A DNA stretch of 64,000 bases from Microtetraspora glauca (GTDB lineage Bacteria > Actinomycetota > Actinomycetes > Streptomycetales > Streptomycetaceae). Location of the stretch: positions 4,226-68,225 of the forward strand of contig JOFO01000034.1 of the NCBI GenBank assembly GCA_000721275.1, written 5' to 3'. The translations under genes were made by a program, and so were the position numbers. Positions within the stretch are counted from its first letter, which is position 1. Every line of letters begins with the position of its first letter. This document shows, piece by piece, positions 1-7,680 of the stretch. The notes beneath the pieces were generated by a model, which was not told the origin of the DNA, did not search any database, and saw nothing but the letters and a program-made list of their open reading frames with translations.

Positions 1-377
1 AGCTGGTCGCGGGTGTGCACCCGGTGCGGGTGGGCGACGAGGTGGGCGAGCAGTTCGAACTCCAGGTACGTCAGGTCGAGCGCCCGCCCGTCGACGGTGG
101 CGACCCGCCGGTCGGCGTCGATGGTGACGGGCCCCTCGGGCACCGCCCCGGGTTCGGGCTCCGGCTGCGCGTCCGCCGGCAGCAGCACCAGATAGCCGAC
201 CATCGGCGGACGGCCCGGCAGTGCGGGCAGGGCGTTCGGGGGCGCCGGCAGCAGCGTGGCGCCCGGCGGCAGGAAGTCGGCGACCCGGGCCAGCCCGGCG
301 ACCTCGTCGGGGGCGACGGCGCGCAGCCGGGGACGGGGAGCGGCGAGCGGGGTGGCGGCAGCCTGGGTGTGGGCCAT
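1..377 (-). CDS. winged-helix (OmpR/Trans_reg_C type) DNA-binding protein, C-terminus off the window
   Basis: An open frame runs from an ATG at 375-377 (minus strand) to the left edge, so only the first 125 or so residues are visible. After an Ala/Pro-rich N-terminal stretch there is a segment resembling the start of an OmpR-type winged helix: a strand-like VTIDADRRVATVDG, then LDLTYLEFELLAHLVAHP and VHTRDQL, the usual beginning of helix 2 and the recognition region. No receiver domain precedes it, so it is a stand-alone winged-helix regulator rather than a standard response regulator. The coding frame has the expected GC-rich third positions. Target genes cannot be told. The small ORF at 477-599 lies just upstream on the same strand. 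Confidence 0.75.
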   Translation of the reverse strand, partial: MAHTQAAATPLAAPRPRLRAVAPDEVAGLARVADFLPPGATLLPAPPNALPALPGRPPMVGYLVLLPADAQPEPEPGAVPEGPVTIDADRRVATVDGRALDLTYLEFELLAHLVAHPHRVHTRDQ

Positions 378-476
378 GGGAGTCTCAGCTCTCTCGCGAA
401 GAAACGGACGGACAGGCGTCGTACGTCACCGCGCGTCGGCCGAAGGCCGGGACCGGACACGTCTCCGGTCGGGGCT

Positions 477-599
477 TTAGAGGGCCGGCGCGTTCCTCAC
501 GCGCCGACAGCACCGGTCGAAGTCGTGGTGCTGCCGGGAAGGCCAGAACGGTTCGAGGTCGTACCGACCCCGTGCGCTGTCGTTCTGGATGCTGGCCAT
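477..599 (-). CDS. possible leader peptide, 40 residues
   Basis: A 40-codon ORF on the minus strand starts with ATG at 599 and ends with TAA at 477, about 100 bases before the winged-helix gene on the same strand. The upstream sequence has AGGG three bases from the ATG. Its C-terminal part, SRQHHDFDRCCRRVRN, resembles the RxHxDxxR pattern with nearby cysteines seen in the short leader peptides found ahead of many actinobacterial genes. The two adjacent cysteines would suit a cysteine-sensing attenuator. A GGCC-TTC-GGCC hairpin follows before the winged-helix start. This is pattern resemblance only; it could be a chance ORF. Confidence 0.4.
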   Translation of the reverse strand: MASIQNDSARGRYDLEPFWPSRQHHDFDRCCRRVRNAPAL

Positions 600-681
600 A
601 TCCCTATTAAACCAGCAGGGAACCGTGCGGGGCACCCGCCCGTCGGCCGCTGTCCACACCCTGGGACACGCGTCCACGCGA

Positions 682-712
682 AAGTGCCCGCCGGGCGGAC
701 CGGCGGGCACTT
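682..712. terminator. terminator hairpin after glnII
   Basis: A perfect 13-bp inverted repeat, 682-694 with 700-712, leaves a 5-base loop. It sits 40 bases past the glnII stop codon, as expected for the end of a minus-strand glnII transcript. There is no U-tract, which is normal for Streptomyces. Confidence 0.8.
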
Positions 713-752
713 CGGCGGAACGGGCGGGCGGCCGCCCGCGTCTGGCGGAGGA

Positions 753-1784
753 TCAGACCTGGCCGGCCTTCTCCAGCGCCTCGCAGCAGGTGTCCACCAG
801 CAGGCGGGTCACCACGTACGGGTCGACGTTCGCGTTCGGGCGGCGGTCCTCGATGTAGCCCTTGCGGTCCTGCTCGACCTGCCACGGGATGCGGACCGAG
901 GCGCCGCGGTCGGAGACGCCGTAGGAGTACTGGTCCCACGGGGCGGTCTCGTGCAGGCCGGTCAGGCGGTCGTCGATGCCGGCGCCGTAGTTCTTCACGT
1001 GGTCGAGCGGCTTCGAGCCCTCGCCCAGCGCCTCGCAGGCGGTGATGATCGCGTCGTAGCCCTCGCGCATCGCCTTGGTGGAGAAGTTGGTGTGCGCGCC
1101 GGCGCCGTTCCAGTCGCCCTTCACCGGCTTCGGGTCGAGCGTCGCGGCGACGTTGAAGTCCTCGGCCGTGCGGTACAGCAGCCAGCGGGCCACCCACAGC
1201 TGGTCGGAGACCTCCAGCGGGGCCAGCGGGCCGACCTGGAACTCCCACTGGCCGGGCATGACCTCGGCGTTGATGCCGGAGATGCCCAGACCCGCCTTGA
1301 GGCAGTTCTCCAGGTGCGCCTCGACGATCGGACGGCCGTGGATCTCGTCCACGCCGACGCCGCAGTAGTAGCCGCCCTGCGGGGCCGGGAAGCCGTTCAC
1401 CGGGAAGCCCAGCGGACGGGTGCCCTCGAAGAAGGTGTACTCCTGCTCGATGCCGAAGATCGGCTCCTGCGCGGCGTACTTCGCGGCGACCTCGGCCAGC
1501 GCGGCACGGGTGTTGGACTCGTGCGGCGTCATGTCCGTGTTGAGGACCTCGCACAGCACCAGGACGTCGTTGCCGCCGCGGATCGGGTCCGGGCAGGAGA
1601 AGACCGGCTTGAGGACGCGGTCCGACGCGTGGCCCTTGGCCTGGTTGGTGCTGGAACCGTCGAAGCCCCAGATCGGCAGCTCCGCCAGCGGCAGACCCTC
1701 ACCGGCGATGATCTTCGTCTTGGAGCGAAGCTTCGCGGTCGGCTCGGTGCCGTCGATCCAGATGTACTCAGCCTTGAAGGTCAC
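753..1784 (-). CDS. glnII: glutamine synthetase, eukaryotic-like type II
   Basis: Makes glutamine from glutamate, ammonia and ATP in the cytosol. The 343-residue protein is short compared with GlnA-type enzymes and matches the GSII family, with WGFDGSSTNQA near residue 40, the NGAGAHTNFSTKAMR segment in the catalytic barrel, and SDRGASVRIPW further on. It lacks the adenylylation loop, as GSII enzymes do. The start is GTG at 1784, giving VTFKAEYIWIDG, the usual Streptomyces GSII N-terminus, with AAGGA eight bases upstream; in-frame codons further upstream give an unlikely Pro/Ala-rich extension. It is monocistronic, with a hairpin just after the stop and a GlnR-type box 150 bases before the start, so expression is probably induced under nitrogen limitation. 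Confidence 0.98.
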   Translation of the reverse strand: MTFKAEYIWIDGTEPTAKLRSKTKIIAGEGLPLAELPIWGFDGSSTNQAKGHASDRVLKPVFSCPDPIRGGNDVLVLCEVLNTDMTPHESNTRAALAEVAAKYAAQEPIFGIEQEYTFFEGTRPLGFPVNGFPAPQGGYYCGVGVDEIHGRPIVEAHLENCLKAGLGISGINAEVMPGQWEFQVGPLAPLEVSDQLWVARWLLYRTAEDFNVAATLDPKPVKGDWNGAGAHTNFSTKAMREGYDAIITACEALGEGSKPLDHVKNYGAGIDDRLTGLHETAPWDQYSYGVSDRGASVRIPWQVEQDRKGYIEDRRPNANVDPYVVTRLLVDTCCEALEKAGQV

Positions 1785-1935
1785 GGGGTCATCCTTAGGG
1801 CGTGGCGTGCTGCTGCGGGGATCCGCGGCGGCTCGCGGCACTGCGAGAAGTCGCGGGGCGGCGCCGGACGCCCGGCCGGTGCCCCGGCCCGCCGCGTACG
1901 GCACCTTTCGTGTGACCGCAGCTTCGCAACACGGG

Positions 1936-1973
1936 ATTTCCCTTCGGTTGCCCGTTTGTGAACCCCGTGTTAC
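1936..1973 (-). promoter_or_regulatory. GlnR-type binding box upstream of glnII
   Basis: Read on the minus strand, four pentamers are each separated by six bases: GTAAC, TTCAC, GCAAC, GAAAT. This 11-bp periodicity and these half-sites fit the Streptomyces GlnR consensus (gTnAC-n6-GaAAC, repeated). It overlaps the end of the preceding gene (stop at 1974) by nothing and lies 150 bases before the glnII start. Confidence 0.75.
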
Positions 1974-3137
1974 TCAGCTTTCCCGCTCCGCCCGCACGGC
2001 CTGTGCGAGCCCGTGCGCGTCCAGCAGTCCGCCGAAGCCGGCCGACCGGATCCGCCGGACCAGCTCGTCCCGCGTGATTCCCAGCGCCTCCGCCGTCCGC
2101 CCCGGATGCCAGTCGCAGGACGCCAGCCTGCGCAGCAGATAACCCCGCCTGACCTGCGCGTCCGTCAGCCGGAAGGTCTTCAGATAGGCCGTCCGCCCCT
2201 TGTGGTCGGTGATCAGCTCGCCGATGTGCTGCTCCCGCCCGTCCCGCGCGAACGGCGGCAGGAACCGGTACAGCGCGAACGACCCCATGCGGTACACCCG
2301 CTCGAAGGCGTACGGGGTCTCCAGCAGGTCCCGCGCCATCAGCCCGTCGTGCGCCGCCGCCCAGCGCCGCTCCTGCTCCCGCGCCGCCGCCCGCAGGTCC
2401 GCGAGGTCCCGGATGCCGCCCGCGCCGTCCCGGATCCGGGCCTCGAATCCGGGCACCGGCGCGCCGTAGTGCGCGTACTGGTGCACCAGCTCGCCGTACA
2501 GGTCCTCCACCAGCGTCGGGTGCAGCAGCCGGTAGTCCTCCGGGTGCGGCACGACGAACGCCGCCGCGAGCGCGTCCGCCGCGTACACCATCACCCCGCA
2601 CTGCCCCGGGTGCAGCTCGAAGACCCGCAGCGCCTCCGCGAGCCCCGGCACGTCCCACCCGGCGTACGCCGCCTCCGCGCGCGGCGAGAGCCCCTGCCGC
2701 AGCGCGGTCCGCGACCACTCGTCCCACAGCACGGACGGCCCGCCGAAGTGCAGCGCCAGATACCCCTCCAGCGCCAGGTGCAGCGGCAGGAACCGCAGCC
2801 GTCGCCCGCCGTGCCGCCGCTTCGCGAGCCGGTGGTGCGCGGCGCGCACCGGCACGGCGGCCGGCGCCCCGTCCCCGAGCCGCGTCCCGTACGCCGCCTC
2901 CTCGCGCCCCGCCCCCGACCAGTCCGCGACGAAACCGTGCGGCACGTACGAGGTGTAGGCGGTGCCGTCGCCGACGTCCACGACGGCGTCCCCCTCGGGG
3001 TCCCCGTCCGCCGCGTACACCTCCCGGCTCAGCCGCAGCCCCGCCACCGGTTCGGCCCGCACCAGCGGCACCAGCCGCACCCCGCCCCACACCTGCGCGG
3101 GCCGGGTCTCCAGCCCGGTCAGATCGATCCGCGTCAC
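1974..3137 (-). CDS. conserved protein of the ARPP-like type with C-terminal FIS-like helix-turn-helix
   Basis: A 387-residue cytosolic protein with no signal or membrane segment. Its N-terminus starts with VTRIDLTGLE and a WGGVRLVPLV strand; the middle has FELHPGQCGVMVYA and a long helical stretch. I think it resembles the ARPP family, proteins of unknown biochemistry found beside vWA or ADP-ribosylglycohydrolase genes, but I cannot confirm this. The last 41 residues (RTAEALGITRDELVRRIRSAG) look like a FIS-type helix-turn-helix, preceded by a conserved-looking segment HIGELITDHKGRTAYLKTFRLT. The GTG start at 3137 overlaps the stop of the upstream vWA gene by four bases (GTGA), so the two are translated together and probably act together. 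Confidence 0.85.
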   Translation of the reverse strand: MTRIDLTGLETRPAQVWGGVRLVPLVRAEPVAGLRLSREVYAADGDPEGDAVVDVGDGTAYTSYVPHGFVADWSGAGREEAAYGTRLGDGAPAAVPVRAAHHRLAKRRHGGRRLRFLPLHLALEGYLALHFGGPSVLWDEWSRTALRQGLSPRAEAAYAGWDVPGLAEALRVFELHPGQCGVMVYAADALAAAFVVPHPEDYRLLHPTLVEDLYGELVHQYAHYGAPVPGFEARIRDGAGGIRDLADLRAAAREQERRWAAAHDGLMARDLLETPYAFERVYRMGSFALYRFLPPFARDGREQHIGELITDHKGRTAYLKTFRLTDAQVRRGYLLRRLASCDWHPGRTAEALGITRDELVRRIRSAGFGGLLDAHGLAQAVRAERES

Positions 3138-4576
3138 GCCGTCCGCCCCGTCCCCTGCCCCGCTCCGTGCCCCGTCCCCTGCCCCGCTCCGTGGGCCGCC
3201 AGGAAGTCCGCCACCCGCCGGTCCAGATAGGCGCGCAGCTCCGTCAGCCCGGTCCGGCCCTCCGCGAACCCGGCGATCTCCACCAGCGCCGGCAGGTCCT
3301 CCGCGTCCCGGATGCCGACCGCCGGCACCGAAGGACCCAGCCGGCGCACGTCGAACACCTCCGCGTCGTATACGGGGTTCACGTGGACGGCCGCCGTCCG
3401 CCGCCCCGGATCGAGCCGCGACCGCCAGACCCGCAGCACCTCGCCCGCGAGCCCCGGCGGCGCGTTGTCCCAGCCGTCCGAGACGATCACCAGCCGGTCC
3501 GGGCCGCCGTCGAGCGCGTCCAGGATCCGCAGGCCCAGCGGGGTCGGCCCGTACGGCCGGACGAGCAGCGGATCCGTGCCCCCCGACGTCCACCGGCCCG
3601 TGTACGCCCCCGGCGCCGCCAGCGCCTCCAGCAGGAAGTGGCAGCCGAGCGCCACGGCCAGCGGCCGGCGCCGCTTCACCGCCGAACCCGACGACGAGAA
3701 GCTGTCGTCGAGCACCGCCGCGACCCGCCCCCAGCTCCCCGCGTACGGCCCCGCCGCCCGGCGCGCCGCCGCCCGCAGCGCCCCCGTCAGCTCCCCCCGC
3801 CGCGCGGCCCGCTCCGCGAACGGCAGCGCCAGCACGTACAGCGCCAGCCGCGTCAGCGGCATCCCCGCCAGGTCCCGGGCGGTCCCGGCGGCCCGCGCGG
3901 TGCGCAGCCGCTCCAGCCGGGTCATCCGGGGCGCGATCCGCTCCAGGAACACCTCCCGGGGCACCCCGTGCTTCGCCGCGAACCCCTCGGCGACGCTGAA
4001 CGGCAGCCCGTACAGCGCGGCCTCCTCGTAGTGCGCCCGCCGGTACTCCTCCAGCGTCGGGTGCGCGTACCGCACCCGGCGGCCCGGCGCGAAGAGGAAG
4101 TCGCCGGTCTCGGCGTCGGCGGCCGGCACGTGCGCGTGCCGCAGCGCGGCCTTCACCCCCGCCCGGTACTTCACCGCGTCCAGCGCCGGATCCGGCCGCG
4201 CGGCCAGCCACTCCCGCACGATCGCGCGCGTCCGCCGGTTGTTCACGCCCGCCCGCCGCAGCTCCCGGAACAGCCGGTACACCCGCTGCGGCGCCATCCG
4301 CGCCAGCCGGGCCGCGATCAGCCGCCCCTCCCCGTCGCCGGCCTCGCCGGGCGTCCGCAGCAGCTGCCCGACGACGAGCGCGGCGTTGTGGTCGTTGATG
4401 TCGAGCGCCAGGCACGCGGCGTACAGGGGGCGGTAGTTGATCCGTACGTACGCGTGGAGGAAGTCCAGCGACAGCCGCTGCTCCTCGGCCGGGGAGCGGA
4501 ACTCCCGCTGCCCGGTCGCGGTCACGGCCGCGTTGACGAACTGCAGCACGTCCTCGGCGGCGACCAGCTCGGACAC
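3134..4576 (-). CDS. TROVE-like vWA domain protein
   Basis: About 480 residues in two parts. The first 280 residues are helical with repeated Arg/Ala-rich helices, like the HEAT-type ring of Ro60/TROVE proteins. A vWA domain follows: strand VAAVLDDSFSSSGS gives the MIDAS pattern D290-x-S292-x-S294, and LVIVSDGWDN gives the distal metal Asp. Ro60-type proteins bind misfolded or small RNAs, but I do not see a classic TROVE signature, so RNA binding is only a suggestion. Two adjacent GTG codons (4579, 4576) compete as start; 4576 has better spacing from the GGGGG motif. The C-terminus ends in a Gly/Thr/Gln-rich tail. It is the first gene of a coupled pair. Confidence 0.85.
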   Translation of the reverse strand: MSELVAAEDVLQFVNAAVTATGQREFRSPAEEQRLSLDFLHAYVRINYRPLYAACLALDINDHNAALVVGQLLRTPGEAGDGEGRLIAARLARMAPQRVYRLFRELRRAGVNNRRTRAIVREWLAARPDPALDAVKYRAGVKAALRHAHVPAADAETGDFLFAPGRRVRYAHPTLEEYRRAHYEEAALYGLPFSVAEGFAAKHGVPREVFLERIAPRMTRLERLRTARAAGTARDLAGMPLTRLALYVLALPFAERAARRGELTGALRAAARRAAGPYAGSWGRVAAVLDDSFSSSGSAVKRRRPLAVALGCHFLLEALAAPGAYTGRWTSGGTDPLLVRPYGPTPLGLRILDALDGGPDRLVIVSDGWDNAPPGLAGEVLRVWRSRLDPGRRTAAVHVNPVYDAEVFDVRRLGPSVPAVGIRDAEDLPALVEIAGFAEGRTGLTELRAYLDRRVADFLAAHGAGQGTGHGAGQGTGRTA

Positions 4577-4734
4577 CACGGCCCCCTTTCTCCGCGCGTC
4601 GGCGTGCCGGCCGGGGAGAGGGAGCGCGAACAGCGAAGACGTTGCTTCAGGCAGGTTCCGGAAGTCGCGCCGAAGTCCCGCGGCCGGCACCCCCGCACGC
4701 TAACCGGCGCCGGGGCGGCGGCGCCAGCCGAAAA

Positions 4735-4824
4735 CGGGCGGGACCCGGCCGCCCCGGCCGATACCGGGTGGGACGCGACCGCCCCCGCCGATACCGGGTG
4801 GGACGCGACCGCCCCGGCCGGGCA
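4735..4824. repeat. three 30-bp tandem repeats before the oxidoreductase gene
   Basis: Units at 4735-4764, 4765-4794 and 4795-4824 share cgggYgggacSCGRCCGCCCC and the following gata/ggca ending, differing at only a few bases. The array lies in the 259-base gap between the divergent vWA (minus) and oxidoreductase (plus) genes and ends 11 bases before the latter's ATG, so it occupies the place where promoter and leader should be. No other function is visible in this gap. Confidence 0.85.
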
Positions 4825-4835
4825 GACTGGGGCCC

Positions 4836-5762
4836 ATGGCGACCCTCTCCGCATCCCCGTCCCCGTCCCCGTCTCGGCGTCCCCGCATCGGACTCGTCGG
4901 CACCGGCCCGTGGGCCGCCCGCACCCACGCGCCCGCGCTCGCCGCGCACCCGGGGGTCGAGTTCGCCGGCGTGTGGGGCCGGCGCCCGGAGGCCGCCGCC
5001 GAACTCGCCGCCGCGTCCGGCACCCGCGCGTACGAGGACCTGGACGTCCTCCTCGCCGAGTGCGACGCCGTCGCGGTGGCGCTGCCGCCGGACGTCCAGG
5101 CCACCGTTGCCGCCCGCGCGGCCCGGGCCGGCTGCCACCTGCTCCTCGACAAGCCGCTCGCCACGACGGTCACCGCGGCCCGCGAGGTCGCCGAGGCGGC
5201 GGAGAAGGCGGGCGTCGCCTCCGTCGTCTTCTGCACCCTGCGCTTCGCGCCCGAGACGGCCCGCTGGATCGAGGAGCAGCGCGCGGCGGGCGGCTGGTAC
5301 GTCGCCGAGGCCCGCTGGCTCGGCTCGCTCTACGCGGCCGGCTCCGCGAGCCCGTACGCCGACTCGCCCTGGCGCCGCGAGAAGGGCGGCCTGTGGGACG
5401 TCGGCCCGCACGTCCTCTCCGTCCTCCTGCCGATCCTCGGCGACGTGACGTCGCTGACGGCCGTGAAGGGCCCGGCGGACACCCACCACCTGACGCTCCG
5501 TCACGCCTCGGGCGCGAGCAGCACCGCCACCCTCACCCTCAGCGCCCCGCCGGCCGCGGCGGGCGCCGCGATCACCCTGCACGGCACGGCGGGCCGCGCG
5601 GACCTCCCCGGCTGGAACGGGGCGGTGGAGGCGTACGGCCACGCCGTCGACGCCCTCCTCACGGCCGCCCGCACCGCCACCCCGCACCCCTGCGACGCCC
5701 GCTTCGGCCTCCGCCTCACCGAACTCCTCACCGAGGCCGAGGCCCGCGCGGCGGCGGTCTGA
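4836..5762 (+). CDS. Gfo/Idh/MocA family oxidoreductase
   Basis: A 308-residue NAD(P)-dependent dehydrogenase of sugars or related polyols. The Rossmann motif GLVGTGPWAA starts near residue 19, followed by the family's DKPLATT segment (lysine near residue 105), and the C-terminal half has the alpha/beta substrate domain including KGGLWDVGPHVL, where the catalytic-site histidine normally lies. The first 15 residues (SASPSPSPS) are low-complexity and not part of the fold, so an internal start is possible, although no better one is obvious. It stands alone; the substrate is unknown. The 30-bp repeats directly upstream are unusual. Confidence 0.92.
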   Translation: MATLSASPSPSPSRRPRIGLVGTGPWAARTHAPALAAHPGVEFAGVWGRRPEAAAELAAASGTRAYEDLDVLLAECDAVAVALPPDVQATVAARAARAGCHLLLDKPLATTVTAAREVAEAAEKAGVASVVFCTLRFAPETARWIEEQRAAGGWYVAEARWLGSLYAAGSASPYADSPWRREKGGLWDVGPHVLSVLLPILGDVTSLTAVKGPADTHHLTLRHASGASSTATLTLSAPPAAAGAAITLHGTAGRADLPGWNGAVEAYGHAVDALLTAARTATPHPCDARFGLRLTELLTEAEARAAAV

Positions 5763-5787
5763 CGGCGGGCCGGGCCGCCCGCCCCGC

Positions 5788-6168
5788 TCAGGCGCCCGAA
5801 GCGGCCCGGCCGCGCCCGAGCGCGTCCCGCACGGCCTCTTCCGTGCGGGCGACGACGGCCGTGCCGTCCTCCGCGGTGATGATCGGCCGCTGGATGAGCC
5901 TGGGGTGCGCGGCCAGCGCCTCGATCCACCGTTCCCGGTCCCCGGGCCGCCGCCCCCACTCCTTCACCCCGAGCTCCTTGGCGACGGCCTCACCGGTGCG
6001 CGTGATGTCCCACGGCTCCAGTCCCAGCCGCTCCAGGACTCCCCGGATCTCGTCGGCGGTCGGCACGTCCTCCAGGTACTTCCGGACGGTGTACTCGGCC
6101 CCCTCCGCGTCGAGCAGGGTGAGGGCGCCGCGGCACTTGGAACAGGCGGGATTGATCCAGATCTCCAT
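5788..6168 (-). CDS. ArsC-like thioredoxin-fold protein (arsenate reductase family)
   Basis: A 126-residue single-domain protein with INPACSKCRGALTLL at the N-terminus. The Cys of this CxxC matches the catalytic cysteine of the glutaredoxin-like ArsC/Spx family. PIITAEDGTAVVAR in the C-terminal half matches the R-P-I motif region (here QRPI). There is no ars operon (no arsB/acr3 or arsR) nearby, so a housekeeping reductase or Spx-like role is as likely as arsenate reduction. The ATG is at 6168. Convergent with the oxidoreductase gene, whose stop is 25 bases away. Confidence 0.9.
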   Translation of the reverse strand: MEIWINPACSKCRGALTLLDAEGAEYTVRKYLEDVPTADEIRGVLERLGLEPWDITRTGEAVAKELGVKEWGRRPGDRERWIEALAAHPRLIQRPIITAEDGTAVVARTEEAVRDALGRGRAASGA

Positions 6169-6291
6169 CTCCCCAAACTACCGCCGAACCCCGTCCGACC
6201 AGGCCCGATTGTCAGTGGCAGCACCTAAAATGGAAGGCAGAAGGCAGGGGCCCAGGGGAGGCCCCCGCCCCCGTTCGCCAGGAGGTAGCCC

Positions 6292-6567
6292 ATGGCAACA
6301 GCCGTGATCCGCAGGCCGTCCATCGAACCCTTCACGCCGCTCCAGAAGAAGCCCCTCCCGGCCGGCCGCCCGCGCGAGTGGTACGTCACCCACAACCGCC
6401 GCCTCAAGGCCATGCGCCTCGCGATCGCGCTCCTCGACTCCGGGATCTACATCCCGTCCAAGGCGACGAACGCCACCATCCGCACCACGGCCCACCGCAT
6501 AGGCATCCACCCGCCCTCCGACACCACCTGCCGCCTGGTCCGCACGTTCATCCGCCAGCACCACTGA
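6292..6567 (+). CDS. small basic conserved hypothetical protein
   Basis: 91 residues, strongly basic, with no signal peptide or membrane segment. It starts MATAVIRRPSIEPF and contains REWYVTHNRRLKAMRLAIALLDSG. A strong ribosome site (AGGAGGT) lies six bases before the ATG, and a TAAAAT possible -10 sits at about 6226, so the gene is very probably real. Its last 20 bases overlap the end of the convergent small membrane-protein gene. I do not recognise the family; size and charge would fit a nucleic-acid-binding protein, but nothing shows that. Confidence 0.8.
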   Translation: MATAVIRRPSIEPFTPLQKKPLPAGRPREWYVTHNRRLKAMRLAIALLDSGIYIPSKATNATIRTTAHRIGIHPPSDTTCRLVRTFIRQHH

Positions 6568-6820
6568 CCGAACCGTCCCGCCGCCGCCCCGGGGCCACCG
6601 GGGCGGCGGCGGTGGCGCTCCCGGCCCCTCCGGCCTTGCGCGAGGAGCGGAGGCGCCGGTGACGGAGCACGGCGATCCACCACCGCAACAGGTCCTCGGA
6701 CCGGGCGGGCACCAGGATGCGCAGCGCCCGCAGGGCACACCACATCAGCGCCGTGAACATCGCCATCAGACAGGCCGCCCACCAGGGGACGCCCGCGTCG
6801 ATCACCGGAAGCTGGATCAC
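6548..6820 (-). CDS. small single-pass membrane protein, hypothetical
   Basis: 90 residues: VIQLPVIDAGVPWW, then one hydrophobic segment (AACLMAMFTALMWCALRAL, residues 15-33), then a basic tail rich in Arg/Ala/Gly that should lie in the cytoplasm. The GTG start (6820) overlaps the stop of the upstream gene by four bases (GTGA), so translation is coupled. The tail runs through a 15-bp GC hairpin (6578-6612), which suggests the protein could end earlier in relatives. Family not recognised. Presumed partner of the 287-residue protein upstream. Confidence 0.65.
   Translation of the reverse strand: MIQLPVIDAGVPWWAACLMAMFTALMWCALRALRILVPARSEDLLRWWIAVLRHRRLRSSRKAGGAGSATAAAPVAPGRRRDGSVSGAGG
6578..6612. 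terminator. 15-bp GC hairpin between convergent genes
   Basis: Perfect 15-bp inverted repeat (6578-6592 with 6598-6612, 5-base loop) just past the stop of the small basic gene. It could end transcription from both sides, although it lies inside the last codons of the minus-strand membrane-protein gene. Confidence 0.65.
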
Positions 6821-7680
6821 GAGGCCCGCACCTCCGGCCGGAGGCGCAGCGTGGCGCTCCCGAGGGTGATGACGGTGTGTCCGCCGTCCCGCTGCCGCAC
6901 GGCGCCGGCGATCCCGGCGACCGGGTCCGTCAGCGCGGCGACGAGGTCTCTCTCGTAGGGAACCGCACCCCAGCTCAACACCCAGTGGTCTCCACGGCCG
7001 CGCAGGGTCCGGTGCTGGCGGTGGTCCAGGTCGAGCCAGCCGGGGCGGGTCAGCGGATCGTAGAACCAGTTGCCGATGGCCCAGGAGCGGTGGGGATCGC
7101 GGGCGGTGACGCGCGTCAGCACGCCGGCGATCAGGCGCTGCGCGTCCTCGGTGGCCTCGGGCACCCGGCGCAGCTGCTCCTCCTCGGCCCGGGTGACCGG
7201 CACGGCGGTGGTCAGGGCGTCGAAGTTCGGCTCGGAGACGGGGCCTTCCGCCCTGCCCGAGACGTGCCCCGTGACGACCAGCTCGGCTCCCGTCGGCAGG
7301 TGGCGCAGCACGTAACCGGAGGACCCGCGGTGCTCCACGAGCCGGAGGCCCGGCAGCCCGCTCCCGCCCATGGGGCCCCGGAGCAGGCGCCGCGTCACGT
7401 TGTCGGGGACGCTCGCGATGATCACCAGGCGGTCCCAGCGCGGGGACATGGTGAGGGTGTACCTGGAGAGGACCGAGACGTGCCATCCGGCGGGGCCCTC
7501 GTACGCGTGCGGATCGTTGTTGAGGTACCCGAGCGCGAGCAGCACCCGGAAGGCGCGCTGCTCCGGACGGCACTCGTCGAGACCGAGGGAGCGGTGCCGG
7601 GCGATGCCCGACCTCGCGGTGTCCAGCGTCTCACCGGTGTAGCGGGCGCGGTCGCGTGCGGTGGACGTGTGTGCGGGCAT
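6817..7680 (-). CDS. hypothetical protein, first gene of a coupled pair
   Basis: 287 residues, no signal peptide, no clear membrane segment. It begins MPAHTSTARDRARYTGETL and includes DECRPEQRAFRVLLALGYLNND and WAIGNWFYDPLTRPGWLDL. The hydrophobic runs (RWDRLVIIASVPD, HWVLSWGAVP) look like beta strands. I do not recognise a family. It is followed by a four-base overlap with the small membrane protein, so the pair probably forms one unit. The 313-base region upstream holds its promoter, the glnA terminator and a 12-bp repeat. It interrupts an otherwise conserved core region, so horizontal gain is plausible. Confidence 0.75.
   Translation of the reverse strand: MPAHTSTARDRARYTGETLDTARSGIARHRSLGLDECRPEQRAFRVLLALGYLNNDPHAYEGPAGWHVSVLSRYTLTMSPRWDRLVIIASVPDNVTRRLLRGPMGGSGLPGLRLVEHRGSSGYVLRHLPTGAELVVTGHVSGRAEGPVSEPNFDALTTAVPVTRAEEEQLRRVPEATEDAQRLIAGVLTRVTARDPHRSWAIGNWFYDPLTRPGWLDLDHRQHRTLRGRGDHWVLSWGAVPYERDLVAALTDPVAGIAGAVRQRDGGHTVITLGSATLRLRPEVRAS

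Noticed and set aside
71..460. Minus-strand frame of 129 codons near the left edge
   Set aside because: It lies in a different frame from the winged-helix gene (1-377), which has the recognisable motifs; this one is Pro/Arg-rich only.
5788..6168. Arsenate resistance operon
   Set aside because: Only an ArsC-like protein is present; no arsR, arsB or acr3 is nearby, so the name is not used.
6292..6567. Small basic protein called as a phage Cro/integrase accessory gene
   Set aside because: No helix-turn-helix or integrase motif was found; kept as hypothetical.
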